A DNA stretch of 20,613 bases. Source: JADGHX01 sp040255575 (GTDB lineage: Bacteria; Pseudomonadota; Gammaproteobacteria; Steroidobacterales; Steroidobacteraceae). The position numbers and the translations under genes were made by a program. The stretch lies in contig JBDZVF010000051.1 in assembly GCA_040255575.1 (NCBI GenBank), positions 1-20,613 on the forward strand, read 5' to 3'. The notes under the pieces are model-generated. The model saw only the letters and a list, made by a program, of their open reading frames with translations. It searched no databases and had not been told where the DNA came from. This document shows positions 7,060 to 16,887 of the stretch, in pieces (position 1 is the stretch's first letter; every line of letters begins with the position of its first letter).

Positions 7060-7327
7060 CGCCACATGGTGCGAACTTCCGCGAGGCGGGTACACGCGCA
7101 AATCTGGCGTAAACGCGCAGAAATGCCTGCACCGCGACGGGTGCGAAGAGGGGGGCGCTCAGGCTACCGCGGGCTGTTCCACCAGCGCATACACCGGTGT
7201 CTCTCGTCCTCATCCGGCGAGTCCTGCGCGCCAGACGACTCTGCGCAACGGTGCTGGGGCGCACCGCCAGCTACGGCGCGCTGGTAGACCCCGGCACGCC
7301 GTGGCGCTCTGCGATCGATCCCGCGTG

Positions 7328-8389
7328 TTAGCGCTTCAGCTCCGCCACCACGGCATCGCCCACCTCGCGCGTCGTGCGCCTCGCACCGGTGCCCGCGATA
7401 TCGGGCGTGCGAGCGCCGGCTTCCATCGCGCGAATTGCAGCCGCGTCCAGCGCATCCGCTTCCTTCGTCAGCTCGAGCGAGTGACGCAGAAGCATCGCGA
7501 CGCTGAAAATCGTGCCATAGGGATTCGCGATGCCTTTGCCCGCGATATCCGGTGCGGAGCCGTGAATGGGCTCGTACAACCCGCGCCTCGAGTCGCCGAG
7601 CGACGCCGACGGCAGCATGCCGAGGGAGCTTGCGAGCATCGAGGCTTCATCGGTGAGGATATCGCCGAACATGTTCTCCGTGACCAGCACGTCGAAATCG
7701 CGCGGCCGGCGAATGAGATGCATGGCCGCGGCGTCGACCAGGATGTGCTCGAACTGCACGTCGGCGAACTCGGCCTTCATCACGCGCTCGAACACTTCAC
7801 GCCACAGCCGCGATGTCTCGAGCACGTTGGACTTGTCGATCGAGGTGACCTTCTTGCGGCGCTGGCGCGCGAGCCGCGCCGCCACGCGCGTCACCCGCTC
7901 GACCTCCGCGACCGTGTAGATGCATTTGTCCTCGGCGTCATACGGCGTACGTCGCTTCTCGCCGAAGTAGATGCCACCGGTGAGCTCGCGGATGAATACG
8001 AGGTCCACGCCCTCGAGGACTTCCGGCTTGATCGTCGAGGAGTCGATGAGCGCCTTCAGCACGCGTACCGGGCGCAGGTTCGCATAGACCCCGAGCTGCT
8101 TGCGCAACCGCAGAAGCCCTGCTTCCGGCCGCAGCTTCGCATTCGGCGCCGACCATTTCGGGCCGCCTATGGCGCCGAGCAGAACGGCGTCCGCCGCGAG
8201 GCACGCATCGAGCGTCGCCGTCGGCAGCGGATCGTGGTGCTTGTCGATCGCGATGCCGCCGAAATCGGCCTCCGTCAGCTCGAACGTGTGGCCGAACTTG
8301 TCACCGATCGCCTGCAGGCAGCGCACGCCTTCTGCGACGACTTCGGGGCCGATACCGTCGCCCCCGAGCACGGTGATACGCGCCTTCAT
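7328..8389 (-). CDS. leuB: 3-isopropylmalate dehydrogenase
   Basis: The protein has 353 residues, the normal LeuB length. It oxidatively decarboxylates 3-isopropylmalate with NAD+ in the cytosol, the third leucine-specific step. Motifs: GGDGIGPEV near 9-17, LLGAIGGPKW, LRKQLGVYANLRPV, ELTGGIYFGEKR, SIDKSNVLETSRLWRE, and the metal/substrate region TENMFGDILTDEASML followed by GLYEPIHGSAPDIAGKGIANP. It is the last gene of the operon; its ATG overlaps the leuD stop by four bases (ATGA), so translation is coupled. No T-rich terminator is visible just after its stop, only a weak CCAGC/GCTGG stem near 7267-7284. Confidence 0.97.
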   Translation of the reverse strand: MKARITVLGGDGIGPEVVAEGVRCLQAIGDKFGHTFELTEADFGGIAIDKHHDPLPTATLDACLAADAVLLGAIGGPKWSAPNAKLRPEAGLLRLRKQLGVYANLRPVRVLKALIDSSTIKPEVLEGVDLVFIRELTGGIYFGEKRRTPYDAEDKCIYTVAEVERVTRVAARLARQRRKKVTSIDKSNVLETSRLWREVFERVMKAEFADVQFEHILVDAAAMHLIRRPRDFDVLVTENMFGDILTDEASMLASSLGMLPSASLGDSRRGLYEPIHGSAPDIAGKGIANPYGTIFSVAMLLRHSLELTKEADALDAAAIRAMEAGARTPDIAGTGARRTTREVGDAVVAELKR

Positions 8390-8967
8390 GCCTGCACCCG
8401 TTTCGCTTCGTACGCGGCGATCTCCGCGTTCTTGCTCAGGAGAAAGCCGAGCTCGTCCACGCCATTCATCAGGCAGTAGCGAGCGAACGGCTCGAGCGGA
8501 AATTTCACGGCCTTGCCGTTGGGCAGCGCGAGCGTCGAGGTTTCAAGGTCGATCGTGATCTCGACGCCGGGGTTGGCAATGAGCCACTCGGCCGTCGCCT
8601 CATCGACGAGCACGGGCACGAGGCCGTTCTTCAGTGAGTTGTTGCGGAAGATGTCGGCGAACTCGGTGCTCACCACGGCTCTGAAGCCGTAGTCCGTCAG
8701 CGCCCAGGGTGCGTGCTCGCGGGAGGAGCCGCAGCCGAAGTTGCGGCCGGCCACGAGGATCGCGCAGCCCTGCGCCTCGGGCTTGTTGAGCGCGAAGTCG
8801 GGCCGCGGGTTGCCGCTGGCGTCGTAGCGCCACTCGGAGAAGAGGTGCTTGCCGAAGCCTTCGCGCGTGGTGGCGCGCAGGAAGCGGGCGGGGATGATCT
8901 GGTCGGTGTCGATGTTCGTGAACGGCAATACCGCCGTTCTCGAACGAATGCTTTTGATCGGTTCCAT
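8386..8967 (-). CDS. leuD: 3-isopropylmalate dehydratase small subunit
   Basis: The protein has 193 residues, close to other proteobacterial LeuD proteins. It forms the isopropylmalate isomerase with LeuC. Diagnostic features are NIDTDQIIPARFL near residues 18-30, the swivel-domain motif GRNFGCGSSREHAPWAL, and FADIFRNNSLKNGLVPV. GAGAGAAAAAATCC before the ATG at 8967 gives a usable ribosome site. It starts 12 bases after the leuC stop and overlaps leuB, matching the two-subunit enzyme being made together. Confidence 0.97.
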   Translation of the reverse strand: MEPIKSIRSRTAVLPFTNIDTDQIIPARFLRATTREGFGKHLFSEWRYDASGNPRPDFALNKPEAQGCAILVAGRNFGCGSSREHAPWALTDYGFRAVVSTEFADIFRNNSLKNGLVPVLVDEATAEWLIANPGVEITIDLETSTLALPNGKAVKFPLEPFARYCLMNGVDELGFLLSKNAEIAAYEAKRVQA

Positions 8968-8979
8968 GGATTTTTTCTC

Positions 8980-10392
8980 TCAGCTCGAGGCCAGCAGCTC
9001 GCGCGGATCCGTCACCTTGCCGCGCACGGCGGAGGCGGCGGCAGTCAGCGGGCTTGCGAGCAGGGTGCGCGCACCCACGCCCTGGCGGCCTTCGAAGTTG
9101 CGGTTGCTCGTGCTCACGGAGTACTGCCCCGCGCCGACGAGATCGCCGTTCATGCCGAGGCACATGGAGCAGCCGCTCTCGCGCCATTCGGCGCCGGCGG
9201 CCTTGAACACCTGATCGAGCCCCTCGGCTTCCGCGGCTTTCTTCACCTGCTGCGAGCCGGGCACGACGAGCATCTGCACGCCCGGTGCAATCTTGCGGCC
9301 ACGGAGCACGCGGGCGGCATCCCGCAGATCCGACAAACGCGCGTTCGTGCAGCTGCCGACGAACACCACGTTCACCGGCTTGTCCCGAATCGCGGTACCC
9401 GCTTCGAAACCCATGTATGCCAGCGACTTGTCGAACGCCGCATCGCCGTTGCGCGCCGGAACGGAACCCGTCACCGGGATCACCATGCCGGGGTTCGTGC
9501 CGTACGTGATCATGGGCTCGAGAGCAGATGCGTCGATGTCGATCTCTTTGTCGAATTTCGCGCCCGGGTCGCTGGGCAGTTGCTTCCAGCGCGCAACCGC
9601 CGCATCCCACGCCGCGCCCTTGGGCGAGCGGGGGGCGTCCTTGAGGTAGGCGTAGGTCGTCTCGTCCGGCGCGATCATCCCGGCCCGCGCGCCGGCCTCG
9701 ATCGACATGTTGCACACGGTCATACGCGCATCCATGTCGAGCGCGCGAATGGCTTCACCGCGGAACTCGATGACGTGCCCCGTGCCGCCGCCGACGCCGA
9801 GCTTGCCGATAATGGCGAGCACGAGATCCTTCGCAGTGACGCCGGGGCGCAGCTTGCCGTGCGCATTCACCGCGAGCGTCTTCGGCTTCGTCTGCAGCAG
9901 GCACTGCGAAGCGAACACGTGACCCACTTCGGTCGAGCCGATACCGAACGCCAGCGCGCCGAATGCGCCGTGCGTGCTCGTGTGGCTGTCACCGCAAACG
10001 ATCGTCTTGCCCGGCTGCGTCACGCCGAGCTCCGGGCCGATGACGTGCACGATGCCGCGCTGATGGTGCTGCAGGCCGAGCAGCTCGATACTGAACTCCG
10101 CAGTGTTCTTCTCAAGGGCCGAGATCTGCTTCGCCGCGGACTCAATGGTGATCGGCTCGCCCCCGAACACCTGTTCGGTGCGCGTGGGCGTGGAGTGATC
10201 CATCGTGGCGAGCGTGAGATCCGGCCGCCGCACCTTCAGCCCGCGCTCGCGCAGCACGGTGAAGGCCTGCGGCGAAGTCACTTCGTGGATGAGGTGAAGA
10301 TCAATGAACAGTACAGCGGGAGTGTCAGCGGTCTGGGGCGCAACGAGATGCTGCTCCCAGACTTTTTCGAACATCGTTTTGGGTGAAGTCAT
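8980..10392 (-). CDS. leuC: 3-isopropylmalate dehydratase large subunit
   Basis: The protein has 470 residues from the ATG at 10392 (MTSPKTMFEKVWEQHLV), close to E. coli LeuC length. The frame is open for 22 more codons upstream, but that extension would run over the ilvE stop and shows no family similarity. It is an aconitase-type enzyme with a [4Fe-4S] cluster. Expected cysteine motifs are present: VFVGSCTNARLSDLRDAA and GCSMCLGMNGD. HEVTSPQAF and GDSHTSTHGAFGALAFGIG are also typical. A GAGAG lies upstream of the start, eight bases separate it from ilvE, and leuD follows at once. Confidence 0.97.
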   Translation of the reverse strand: MTSPKTMFEKVWEQHLVAPQTADTPAVLFIDLHLIHEVTSPQAFTVLRERGLKVRRPDLTLATMDHSTPTRTEQVFGGEPITIESAAKQISALEKNTAEFSIELLGLQHHQRGIVHVIGPELGVTQPGKTIVCGDSHTSTHGAFGALAFGIGSTEVGHVFASQCLLQTKPKTLAVNAHGKLRPGVTAKDLVLAIIGKLGVGGGTGHVIEFRGEAIRALDMDARMTVCNMSIEAGARAGMIAPDETTYAYLKDAPRSPKGAAWDAAVARWKQLPSDPGAKFDKEIDIDASALEPMITYGTNPGMVIPVTGSVPARNGDAAFDKSLAYMGFEAGTAIRDKPVNVVFVGSCTNARLSDLRDAARVLRGRKIAPGVQMLVVPGSQQVKKAAEAEGLDQVFKAAGAEWRESGCSMCLGMNGDLVGAGQYSVSTSNRNFEGRQGVGARTLLASPLTAAASAVRGKVTDPRELLASS

Positions 10393-10400
10393 CGAGTCTC

Positions 10401-11357
10401 TCAAATCGCCGCCGCGATGCGCGGCGCGCTCATGTCTACCGGGTCCAGCCAACCCCACTTGTCCGCGGTCTTGCCCGAGAACAAGCCGAAGAACGCCGCC
10501 TGCAGCGCCTCGGTGATGGGGCCGCGCTTGCCGTTGCCAACCGGCAGCCGATCCACCGAACGGATCGGCGTGATCTCGGCCGCCGTACCGGTCATGAAGA
10601 GCTCATCCGCGATGTAAAGCAGCTCGCGGGGAATGGCCGTCTCACGCACTTCGAGGCCGCGATCGCGCGCAAGGCGAATCACGCAGTCACGTGTGATGCC
10701 GGCCAGCGTCGAGTGCGCGAGCCCCGGCGTGTGGAGCACGCCGTCCTTGATCAGGAACAGGTTCTCGCCAGCGCCTTCGCTGACCGTGCCATCGGGCGAG
10801 AGGCCGATGCCTTCGGCAAAGCCAAGCCGGCGCGCCTCCGCGCCGATGAGCTGGCTGGAAAGATAGTTGCCGGCCGCCTTCGCGAGCGCGGGGATCGTAT
10901 TCGGCGCCACGCGCTGCCAGGAGGACACACAGACGTCCACGCCTTCGGCCGCGTCATCACCGAGGTACTTGCCCCATTCCCAGGCGGCGATGGCGACTTC
11001 GGTCGGAGGATCGACCTTCGGCGACACGCCGATTTCGCCGTAGCCCTTGAACACCACCGGCCGAATGTAGGCACCGCGTGAAAGCTTGTTGACCGCCACC
11101 ACCTGCCGGCAGGCTTCGCTGATCTGCTCCTGCGAGTAGGGCACGTTGATGCGATAGATCTTCGCCGAGTCGAACAGGCGCCGCGTGTGATCGCGCAGCC
11201 GGAACACCGCTACACCACCCTGGGTTTCATACGCCCGAACCCCTTCGAATACCGAGGAGGCGTAGTGCAAGGCGTGAGACATCACGTGGACCGTGGCTTT
11301 CTCCCACGGAACCAGCTTGCCGTTGAACCAGATGAACTGTGTAGCGGGAATTGGCAT
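10401..11357 (-). CDS. ilvE: Branched-chain amino acid aminotransferase
   Basis: The protein has 318 residues, a fold-type IV PLP enzyme that makes the final transamination to Leu, Val and Ile. The PLP lysine should be Lys160 in LAKAAGNYLSSQLIGAEA; other family marks are HALHYASSVFEGVRAY near 28-43, AWEWGKYLG near 125-133, and EGAGENLFLI at 194-203, with GTAAEITPIRSVD near the end. AGGAG five bases before the ATG at 11357 is a strong ribosome site. It sits between leuA and leuC in the same operon, which supports the branched-chain role over D-amino-acid or aminodeoxychorismate relatives. Confidence 0.95.
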   Translation of the reverse strand: MPIPATQFIWFNGKLVPWEKATVHVMSHALHYASSVFEGVRAYETQGGVAVFRLRDHTRRLFDSAKIYRINVPYSQEQISEACRQVVAVNKLSRGAYIRPVVFKGYGEIGVSPKVDPPTEVAIAAWEWGKYLGDDAAEGVDVCVSSWQRVAPNTIPALAKAAGNYLSSQLIGAEARRLGFAEGIGLSPDGTVSEGAGENLFLIKDGVLHTPGLAHSTLAGITRDCVIRLARDRGLEVRETAIPRELLYIADELFMTGTAAEITPIRSVDRLPVGNGKRGPITEALQAAFFGLFSGKTADKWGWLDPVDMSAPRIAAAI

Positions 11358-11384
11358 GGATGCTCCTGAGGACGTTCGCGGCGG

Positions 11385-12971
<1,587 letters not shown>

Positions 12972-12995
12972 CGGTTGGATTCCTCGGTGTTCCGG

Positions 12996-14078
12996 TCAGT
13001 GATATTCCATGTTGGCGAGCGGGCCCGGCAGTGGCGTACCTGTGACGCCACTCGAAAGCACCTCGCCGTGCAGAATCCGGAGCAACTGGTTCGACGTGAT
13101 GTTGCCGCCGGAAAGCACGATGCCCACGCGCTCGCGCGCGAGGCGACGACGCAACTGCATGGCGCCCGCGAGCGCCGCCGCACCGGCGCCTTCAGCCAGC
13201 TGATGCAATGTTTCCGCGAGCAGGCGGATCGCATTGGCGATCTGCGCCTCGCTGACTTCAATCATGTCGTCGAGCACTTCGCGCAGGATCTCGACCGTCT
13301 TGGGGGACGGAACGCGCGTGGCCAGGCCATCGGCGAGCGTTTCGCCGACGGCAAACTCGTTCATCTCGCCGGTGCGCCAGGCGCGGGCGAGGGCGGGTGC
13401 GACGGCGGCCTGCACGCCGATAACCCGCGTGTGCGGTGACAGAGCCTTGAACACGAGCCCCATGCCGGCGGCGAGACTGCCGCCGCCCACGGGCACGAAG
13501 ACGGTGTCGAGGGGCTGCGAGGCCTGATCCAGCATTTCCAGCGCCACGGTAGCGTAGCCCGCTATCAGTTTCGGCTGGCACGAGGGGTGAACGGCGATGG
13601 CGCCGGTGCTGTCCGCGTAATCCTTCGCGGCCTTCCATGCCGCATCGAAGTCGTCCCCCGCGATCATCACGCGCGCGCCGAGCGCGGCAATCGCCATGCT
13701 CTTGTCGGGGTTGTTGCCCGCCGGCACGAACACGGTGCAGGCGACGCCATGACGCTGAGCTGCGGAAGCCAGTGACTGGCCATGGTTGCCGCGAGTGGCG
13801 GTCACGAGGCCGCGAGCGCGCTCTTGCGCGGACAGGGAAGCGACGAAGTTGAGACCGCCGCGCAGCTTGAAAGAGCCGAGCGGCACGGCGTTCTCGAGCT
13901 TCACATGCACCTCAGCGCCGAGCCGGCGCGACAGCAGCGGGTGCGTCACGAACGGCGTCGGCGTGAGGGTGCGAGCCAGCAGCTGCCGGGCAGCGACGAT
14001 GTCGTCGAAGTGAACATCGCCGAGCCGCCGATCCATCGACGGGGTGGACAGCATCCACGTTTGATCGGCTATGTCCAT
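12996..14078 (-). CDS. ilvA: Threonine dehydratase, short form without ACT domain
   Basis: The protein has 360 residues from the ATG at 14078. The open frame extends upstream into ilvC, but that part is a shadow. It is a fold-type II PLP enzyme: the PLP lysine is Lys71 in LGSFKLRGG, with RGNHGQSLASAA, the glycine-rich phosphate loop VPVGGGSLAAGMG, and SGGN near the end. Threonine deamination to 2-oxobutyrate starts isoleucine synthesis, and its place between ilvC and leuA supports that role. E. coli IlvA is about 514 residues with C-terminal ACT-like domains for isoleucine inhibition; here the chain stops after the catalytic domain plus about 40 residues. So this form looks free of classic feedback control. 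A catabolic TdcB-type or serine dehydratase activity cannot be excluded from sequence alone. Confidence 0.8.
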   Translation of the reverse strand: MDIADQTWMLSTPSMDRRLGDVHFDDIVAARQLLARTLTPTPFVTHPLLSRRLGAEVHVKLENAVPLGSFKLRGGLNFVASLSAQERARGLVTATRGNHGQSLASAAQRHGVACTVFVPAGNNPDKSMAIAALGARVMIAGDDFDAAWKAAKDYADSTGAIAVHPSCQPKLIAGYATVALEMLDQASQPLDTVFVPVGGGSLAAGMGLVFKALSPHTRVIGVQAAVAPALARAWRTGEMNEFAVGETLADGLATRVPSPKTVEILREVLDDMIEVSEAQIANAIRLLAETLHQLAEGAGAAALAGAMQLRRRLARERVGIVLSGGNITSNQLLRILHGEVLSSGVTGTPLPGPLANMEYH

Positions 14079-14104
14079 ATCGTCTGCGCAGCTCCCGGGA
14101 GTCC

Positions 14105-15100
14105 TTACGCCCGCTTGTCGCTCAGCCAGGGCATGCGGGCCCGCAGCTCGGCGCCCACCTTCTCGATCGGATGATCGAAGTCCTGCTGGATGAGCTTCTT
14201 GTATCTGGGCTTGCCGGCCTTGTTCTCCTCGATCCAGTCCTTCGCGAACTTGCCTTTCTGGATGTCCTTGAGGATACGGCCCATCTCCTTTTTCGTCTTC
14301 GCGTTCACGACGCGCGGGCCGCTGATGAGGTCGCCCCACTTGGCGGTCTCGGAGATGAACTTGTGCATCTTGGTGATGCCGCCTTCATGCAGCAGGTCCA
14401 CGATGAGCTTCAGCTCATGCAGGCACTCGTAGTAGGCGACTTCGGGCTGATAGCCGGCTTCCACCAGCGTCTCGAAGCCTTTGACCACGAGCTCGGTCGC
14501 GCCACCACAGAGCACGGCTTGTTCGCCGAACAGATCCGTCTCGGTCTCCTCGGCGAAAGTCGTGTCGAGCACGCCGCCGCGGGTGCCGCCGATGCCGTGC
14601 GCGTAACCCAGCGCCTTCGCGTGCGCCTTGCGGGTGGCGTCCTGCGCGACGGCGATGAGGCAGGGCACGCCGCGACCTTCCTGATACTGCCGGCGCACGA
14701 GGCCGCCCGGGCCCTTCGGCGCGATCAGCACCACGTCGAGGTCCTTGCGCGGCTTGATCTGCTTGAAGTGGATGTTGAAGCCGTGCGCGAACAGCAGGAC
14801 GGCATTCTTCTTCAGGTGCGGCTCGATCTCCGCGTACAACGCCTGCTGCGCGAGGTCCGGCACCAGCAGGGCGACGAGGTCGGCACCCTTGGTGGCATCG
14901 ACAGGCGTCGCGACGGCGAGGCCGTCCTTCTTCGCCTTCTTCCAGCTATCGCCGCCCTTGCGAACGCCGACGACCACGTCGAACCCGCTGTCCTTCAGGT
15001 TGAGCGCATGCGCGCGCCCCTGGCTGCCGTAGCCCAGAATGGCAATGCGGGCGCCCTTCAGTGCTTTCTTGTCGACGTCTTTCTGGCCGTAAAGCTTCAT
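14105..15100 (-). CDS. ilvC: Ketol-acid reductoisomerase, class I
   Basis: The protein has 331 residues from the ATG at 15100 (MKLYGQKDVDKKAL), the short class I length. It converts acetolactate and acetohydroxybutyrate to the dihydroxy acids using NADPH and Mg2+. The Rossmann motif GYGSQG is at 23-28, HGFNIHF near 106-112, and the metal-binding knotted domain has DLFGEQ at 189-194 and YYECLHELKLIVDL around Glu225. The frame is open for 59 codons upstream through the attenuator, but that extension is not conserved and is rejected. It is the first structural gene after the leader and attenuator, with 26 bases to ilvA. Confidence 0.97.
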   Translation of the reverse strand: MKLYGQKDVDKKALKGARIAILGYGSQGRAHALNLKDSGFDVVVGVRKGGDSWKKAKKDGLAVATPVDATKGADLVALLVPDLAQQALYAEIEPHLKKNAVLLFAHGFNIHFKQIKPRKDLDVVLIAPKGPGGLVRRQYQEGRGVPCLIAVAQDATRKAHAKALGYAHGIGGTRGGVLDTTFAEETETDLFGEQAVLCGGATELVVKGFETLVEAGYQPEVAYYECLHELKLIVDLLHEGGITKMHKFISETAKWGDLISGPRVVNAKTKKEMGRILKDIQKGKFAKDWIEENKAGKPRYKKLIQQDFDHPIEKVGAELRARMPWLSDKRA

Positions 15101-15170
15101 AACTCGATCTGCTCCCCAGTTTGGCGGAAAATCGTTAACCCAAAAACTCAACGCCCCGAAGAGCGCATAG

Positions 15171-15207
15171 AAAAAACCCCGCAGCGGCTTTGAGGCCGTG
15201 CGGGGTT
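15171..15207 (-). terminator. Intrinsic terminator acting as attenuator of the ilv-leu operon
   Basis: On the minus strand AACCCCGCACGGC, loop CTCAAA, then GCCGCTGCGGGGTT: a 13-pair GC-rich stem with a single bulged base, followed at once by a run of T (15171-15176). It stands between the leader peptide stop and ilvC, 70 bases upstream of the ilvC ATG. A terminator in front of its own operon only makes sense as a conditional attenuator, and the left arm has an alternative partner in the leader gene. Confidence 0.88.
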
Positions 15208-15328
15208 CTTCTGATTCTTTCTCTCGCTTTAGCCCGATCTCAGGCGTGAACGAGGGCCCCGCACTTGCCGCTCCCAAGGAGCAGGACCACCGGCGCTACG
15301 AGCAGGGCCACGGGACGACCCCCGGTGG
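15198..15328 (-). promoter_or_regulatory. Alternative leader RNA structures (1:2 and antiterminator)
   Basis: Two exclusive pairings can be read directly. Leader bases GTGCGGGG (15257-15264, in codons 24-26) are perfectly complementary to CCCCGCAC (15198-15205), the left arm of the terminator, giving an 8-pair antiterminator. Upstream, CCACCGG (15322-15328) pairs perfectly with CCGGTGG (15287-15293). A small GCTCC-TTG-GGAGC stem follows at 15269-15281 and could act as a pause hairpin. Ribosome stalling at the Val/Leu codons would disrupt the early stems and leave the antiterminator free; fast translation to the TGA would cover it and let the terminator form. The folding logic is inference from these complementarities. 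Confidence 0.75.
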
Positions 15329-15335
15329 GGATCAT
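15240..15335 (-). CDS. ilv-leu operon leader peptide
   Basis: A 31-codon ORF from the ATG at 15335 to a TGA at 15240-15242. It starts MIPTGGRP, continues with the control stretch VALLVAPVVLLL (residues 9-20: four Val, five Leu), and ends GSGKCGALVHA. It lies 33 bases upstream of the terminator stem. Its composition matches the leader peptides of E. coli ilv, ivb and leu operons in principle, with Leu and Val as the control residues and only one Ile (residue 2). No strong ribosome site precedes the ATG; an in-frame GTG at 15365 would add ten residues. The peptide itself probably has no function beyond ribosome positioning. Confidence 0.82.
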   Translation of the reverse strand: MIPTGGRPVALLVAPVVLLLGSGKCGALVHA

Positions 15336-15404
15336 CCAAACGTAGGCGGCTGCTGCGGATGCCACGTGCGAAGCACTCAAAAACCACGAAAAATGTGGGA
15401 TTGG

Positions 15405-15434
15405 ATGTGATCACAAGGCGCGCCGGCCTGTCAA
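15405..15434 (-). promoter_or_regulatory. Candidate promoter of the ilv-leu operon
   Basis: A perfect TTGACA -35 box lies at 15429-15434 on the minus strand. At 17-18 bases spacing the -10 is poor (ATCACA or TCACAT, 15405-15411), so the promoter may need an activator. A perfect palindrome TGTGATCACA (15406-15415) covers the -10 area. The distance to the leader ATG, about 65 bases, suits an attenuator leader. Confidence 0.4.
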
Positions 15435-15492
15435 TTCGTTCATCTTTGGCGCTAATCTCCCGGCCCTTCCTCGGACACCGGTTTTGCTCTTG

Positions 15493-16887
15493 ATGATCGT
15501 CGAGACTTCCGCGCCGGCCGCCGCCGGTGCGCTTCCGCTCTGGTTGGTGACCGACGGCACGCTGCAGGGCTGGCTCGCGGAGGCCGCGTCCGACGTCGCG
15601 AACTGGGTTCGGGCCAACGGCTTTCTGGCCGAAAAGCAGCGGGTTCTCGTGTTGCCGGGGCCTTCCGGTCAGCCAGCCGGGGCGGTGGTGGGGCTCGGCT
15701 CGCTGGCTTCGGTCGATGATTTGAGACTATGGCATTCGGCGGGTCTCAGCGATCGGCTGCCGCCCGCCGCATATCGCCTGGCCACGCCGCTATCCCTGAG
15801 CGCAGCCACTCAATTCACGCTCGGCTGGCTCATCGGCGCTTACCGCTTCACACGATATCGCGCCCCGTCCACGGCGGGGCGGGCCTCACTCGTGGCACCC
15901 CCGGGCGCGGACGTTGTGTATGCCGAGGTTGCCGCTTCGGCCTCGGCCCTCGCGCTAGACCTCGTGAACACCCCGGCCAATGACCTCGGACCCGCGGAGC
16001 TTGCCGCCGCCGCGAGCGATCTGGCGCGTCGGTTTGGCGGGACGATCCGGCTCACGGTCGGGGATCAGCTGAAAACCGAGCGCTTTCCACTCATCCACGC
16101 GGTCGGCGCGGGCAGCCCGCGTGAACCCCGGCTCATCGATTTGCGATGGGGCAAACCCGGCGGCCTGCGGGTGACGCTGGTGGGGAAGGGCGTGTGCTTC
16201 GACACCGGTGGGCTCGATATCAAGCCATCCGCCGGCATGCTCCTCATGAAGAAGGATATGGGGGGTGCCGCTTGCGCCCTGGGCGTGGCGCAGCTCCTCA
16301 TGCAGCTCGACGCGCCCGTTCAGCTGCGCGTGCTGATTCCCGCGGTGGAAAACAGTGTCGACGGGCACTCGTACCGGCCGAGCGATGTCCTCCACTCCCG
16401 CAAGGGCCTTACCGTGGAGATCGGCAATACCGACGCGGAAGGGCGCCTCGTCCTGGCGGACGCGCTGGCCGAAGCTGACGCCGAGAAGCCGGATCTGCTG
16501 ATCGATCTCGCCACGCTCACCGGCGCCGCGCGAGTCGCACTCGGGCCGGAGCTGCCCGCCGCCTATTCGACCGATCCGGAGTTGCTCGCCGCGCTCCACC
16601 GGATCGGTGACGAGGAGATGGACCCGATCTGGCCCATGCCGCTATGGGCCGGTTACGACGACGAGTTCTCGAGCAAGGTCGCCGACATCGGCAATGTCTC
16701 GGCCGGCTCGTTCGCCGGCTCGCCCGTGGCGGCACTGTTCCTCAAGCGCTTCGTGACGGCGACGCCGCGCTGGCTGCACATCGATCTGTACGCCTGGAAT
16801 CCGAAGGAGCGGCCGGGCAGGCCGGTGGGTGCCGAAGCGCAGTGTGTGCGCAGCCTCTACCGGCTCATCCGTTCGCGCGGCTCGTGA
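15493..16887 (+). CDS. M17-family leucyl aminopeptidase
   Basis: The protein has 464 residues from the ATG at 15493; an in-frame TTG three codons earlier is less likely. It is a dinuclear-metal exopeptidase of the M17 family, cytosolic. The catalytic domain shows VGKGVCFDTGGLDIKPS near 230-246 (Lys232, Asp237), MKKDMGGAA with Asp255, and the signature NTDAEGRLVLADAL near 312-325 (Asp314, Glu316, Arg318). The N-terminal domain is shorter and divergent from E. coli PepA, as in PepA/PepB-like 'leucyl aminopeptidase family' proteins, so I give no symbol. It is divergent from the ilv-leu operon across about 160 bases, and coupled to the transporter gene downstream. No clear ribosome site. Confidence 0.92.
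   Translation: MIVETSAPAAAGALPLWLVTDGTLQGWLAEAASDVANWVRANGFLAEKQRVLVLPGPSGQPAGAVVGLGSLASVDDLRLWHSAGLSDRLPPAAYRLATPLSLSAATQFTLGWLIGAYRFTRYRAPSTAGRASLVAPPGADVVYAEVAASASALALDLVNTPANDLGPAELAAAASDLARRFGGTIRLTVGDQLKTERFPLIHAVGAGSPREPRLIDLRWGKPGGLRVTLVGKGVCFDTGGLDIKPSAGMLLMKKDMGGAACALGVAQLLMQLDAPVQLRVLIPAVENSVDGHSYRPSDVLHSRKGLTVEIGNTDAEGRLVLADALAEADAEKPDLLIDLATLTGAARVALGPELPAAYSTDPELLAALHRIGDEEMDPIWPMPLWAGYDDEFSSKVADIGNVSAGSFAGSPVAALFLKRFVTATPRWLHIDLYAWNPKERPGRPVGAEAQCVRSLYRLIRSRGS

Noticed and set aside
8713..10386. A 557-codon plus-strand open frame antisense to leuC and leuD
   Set aside because: High-GC shadow: the minus strand has clear LeuC/LeuD motifs, and the plus translation is Arg/His/Ala-rich without any domain.
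15101..15277. N-terminal extension of ilvC reading in frame through the attenuator
   Set aside because: The extension is not like any ketol-acid reductoisomerase, and the conserved protein begins at the ATG at 15100.
15229..15414. Alternative 61-codon leader ORF (starting MITSNPTFFVVF) in another frame of the ilv leader
   Set aside because: Arg/Ser/Gly-rich with no run of Leu, Val or Ile codons near the terminator; the 15335 frame has the control stretch and a fitting stop position.
15406..15415. TGTGATCACA as a CRP site
   Set aside because: CRP half-sites TGTGA and TCACA need a six-base spacer; here they abut, so it is only noted as a palindrome.
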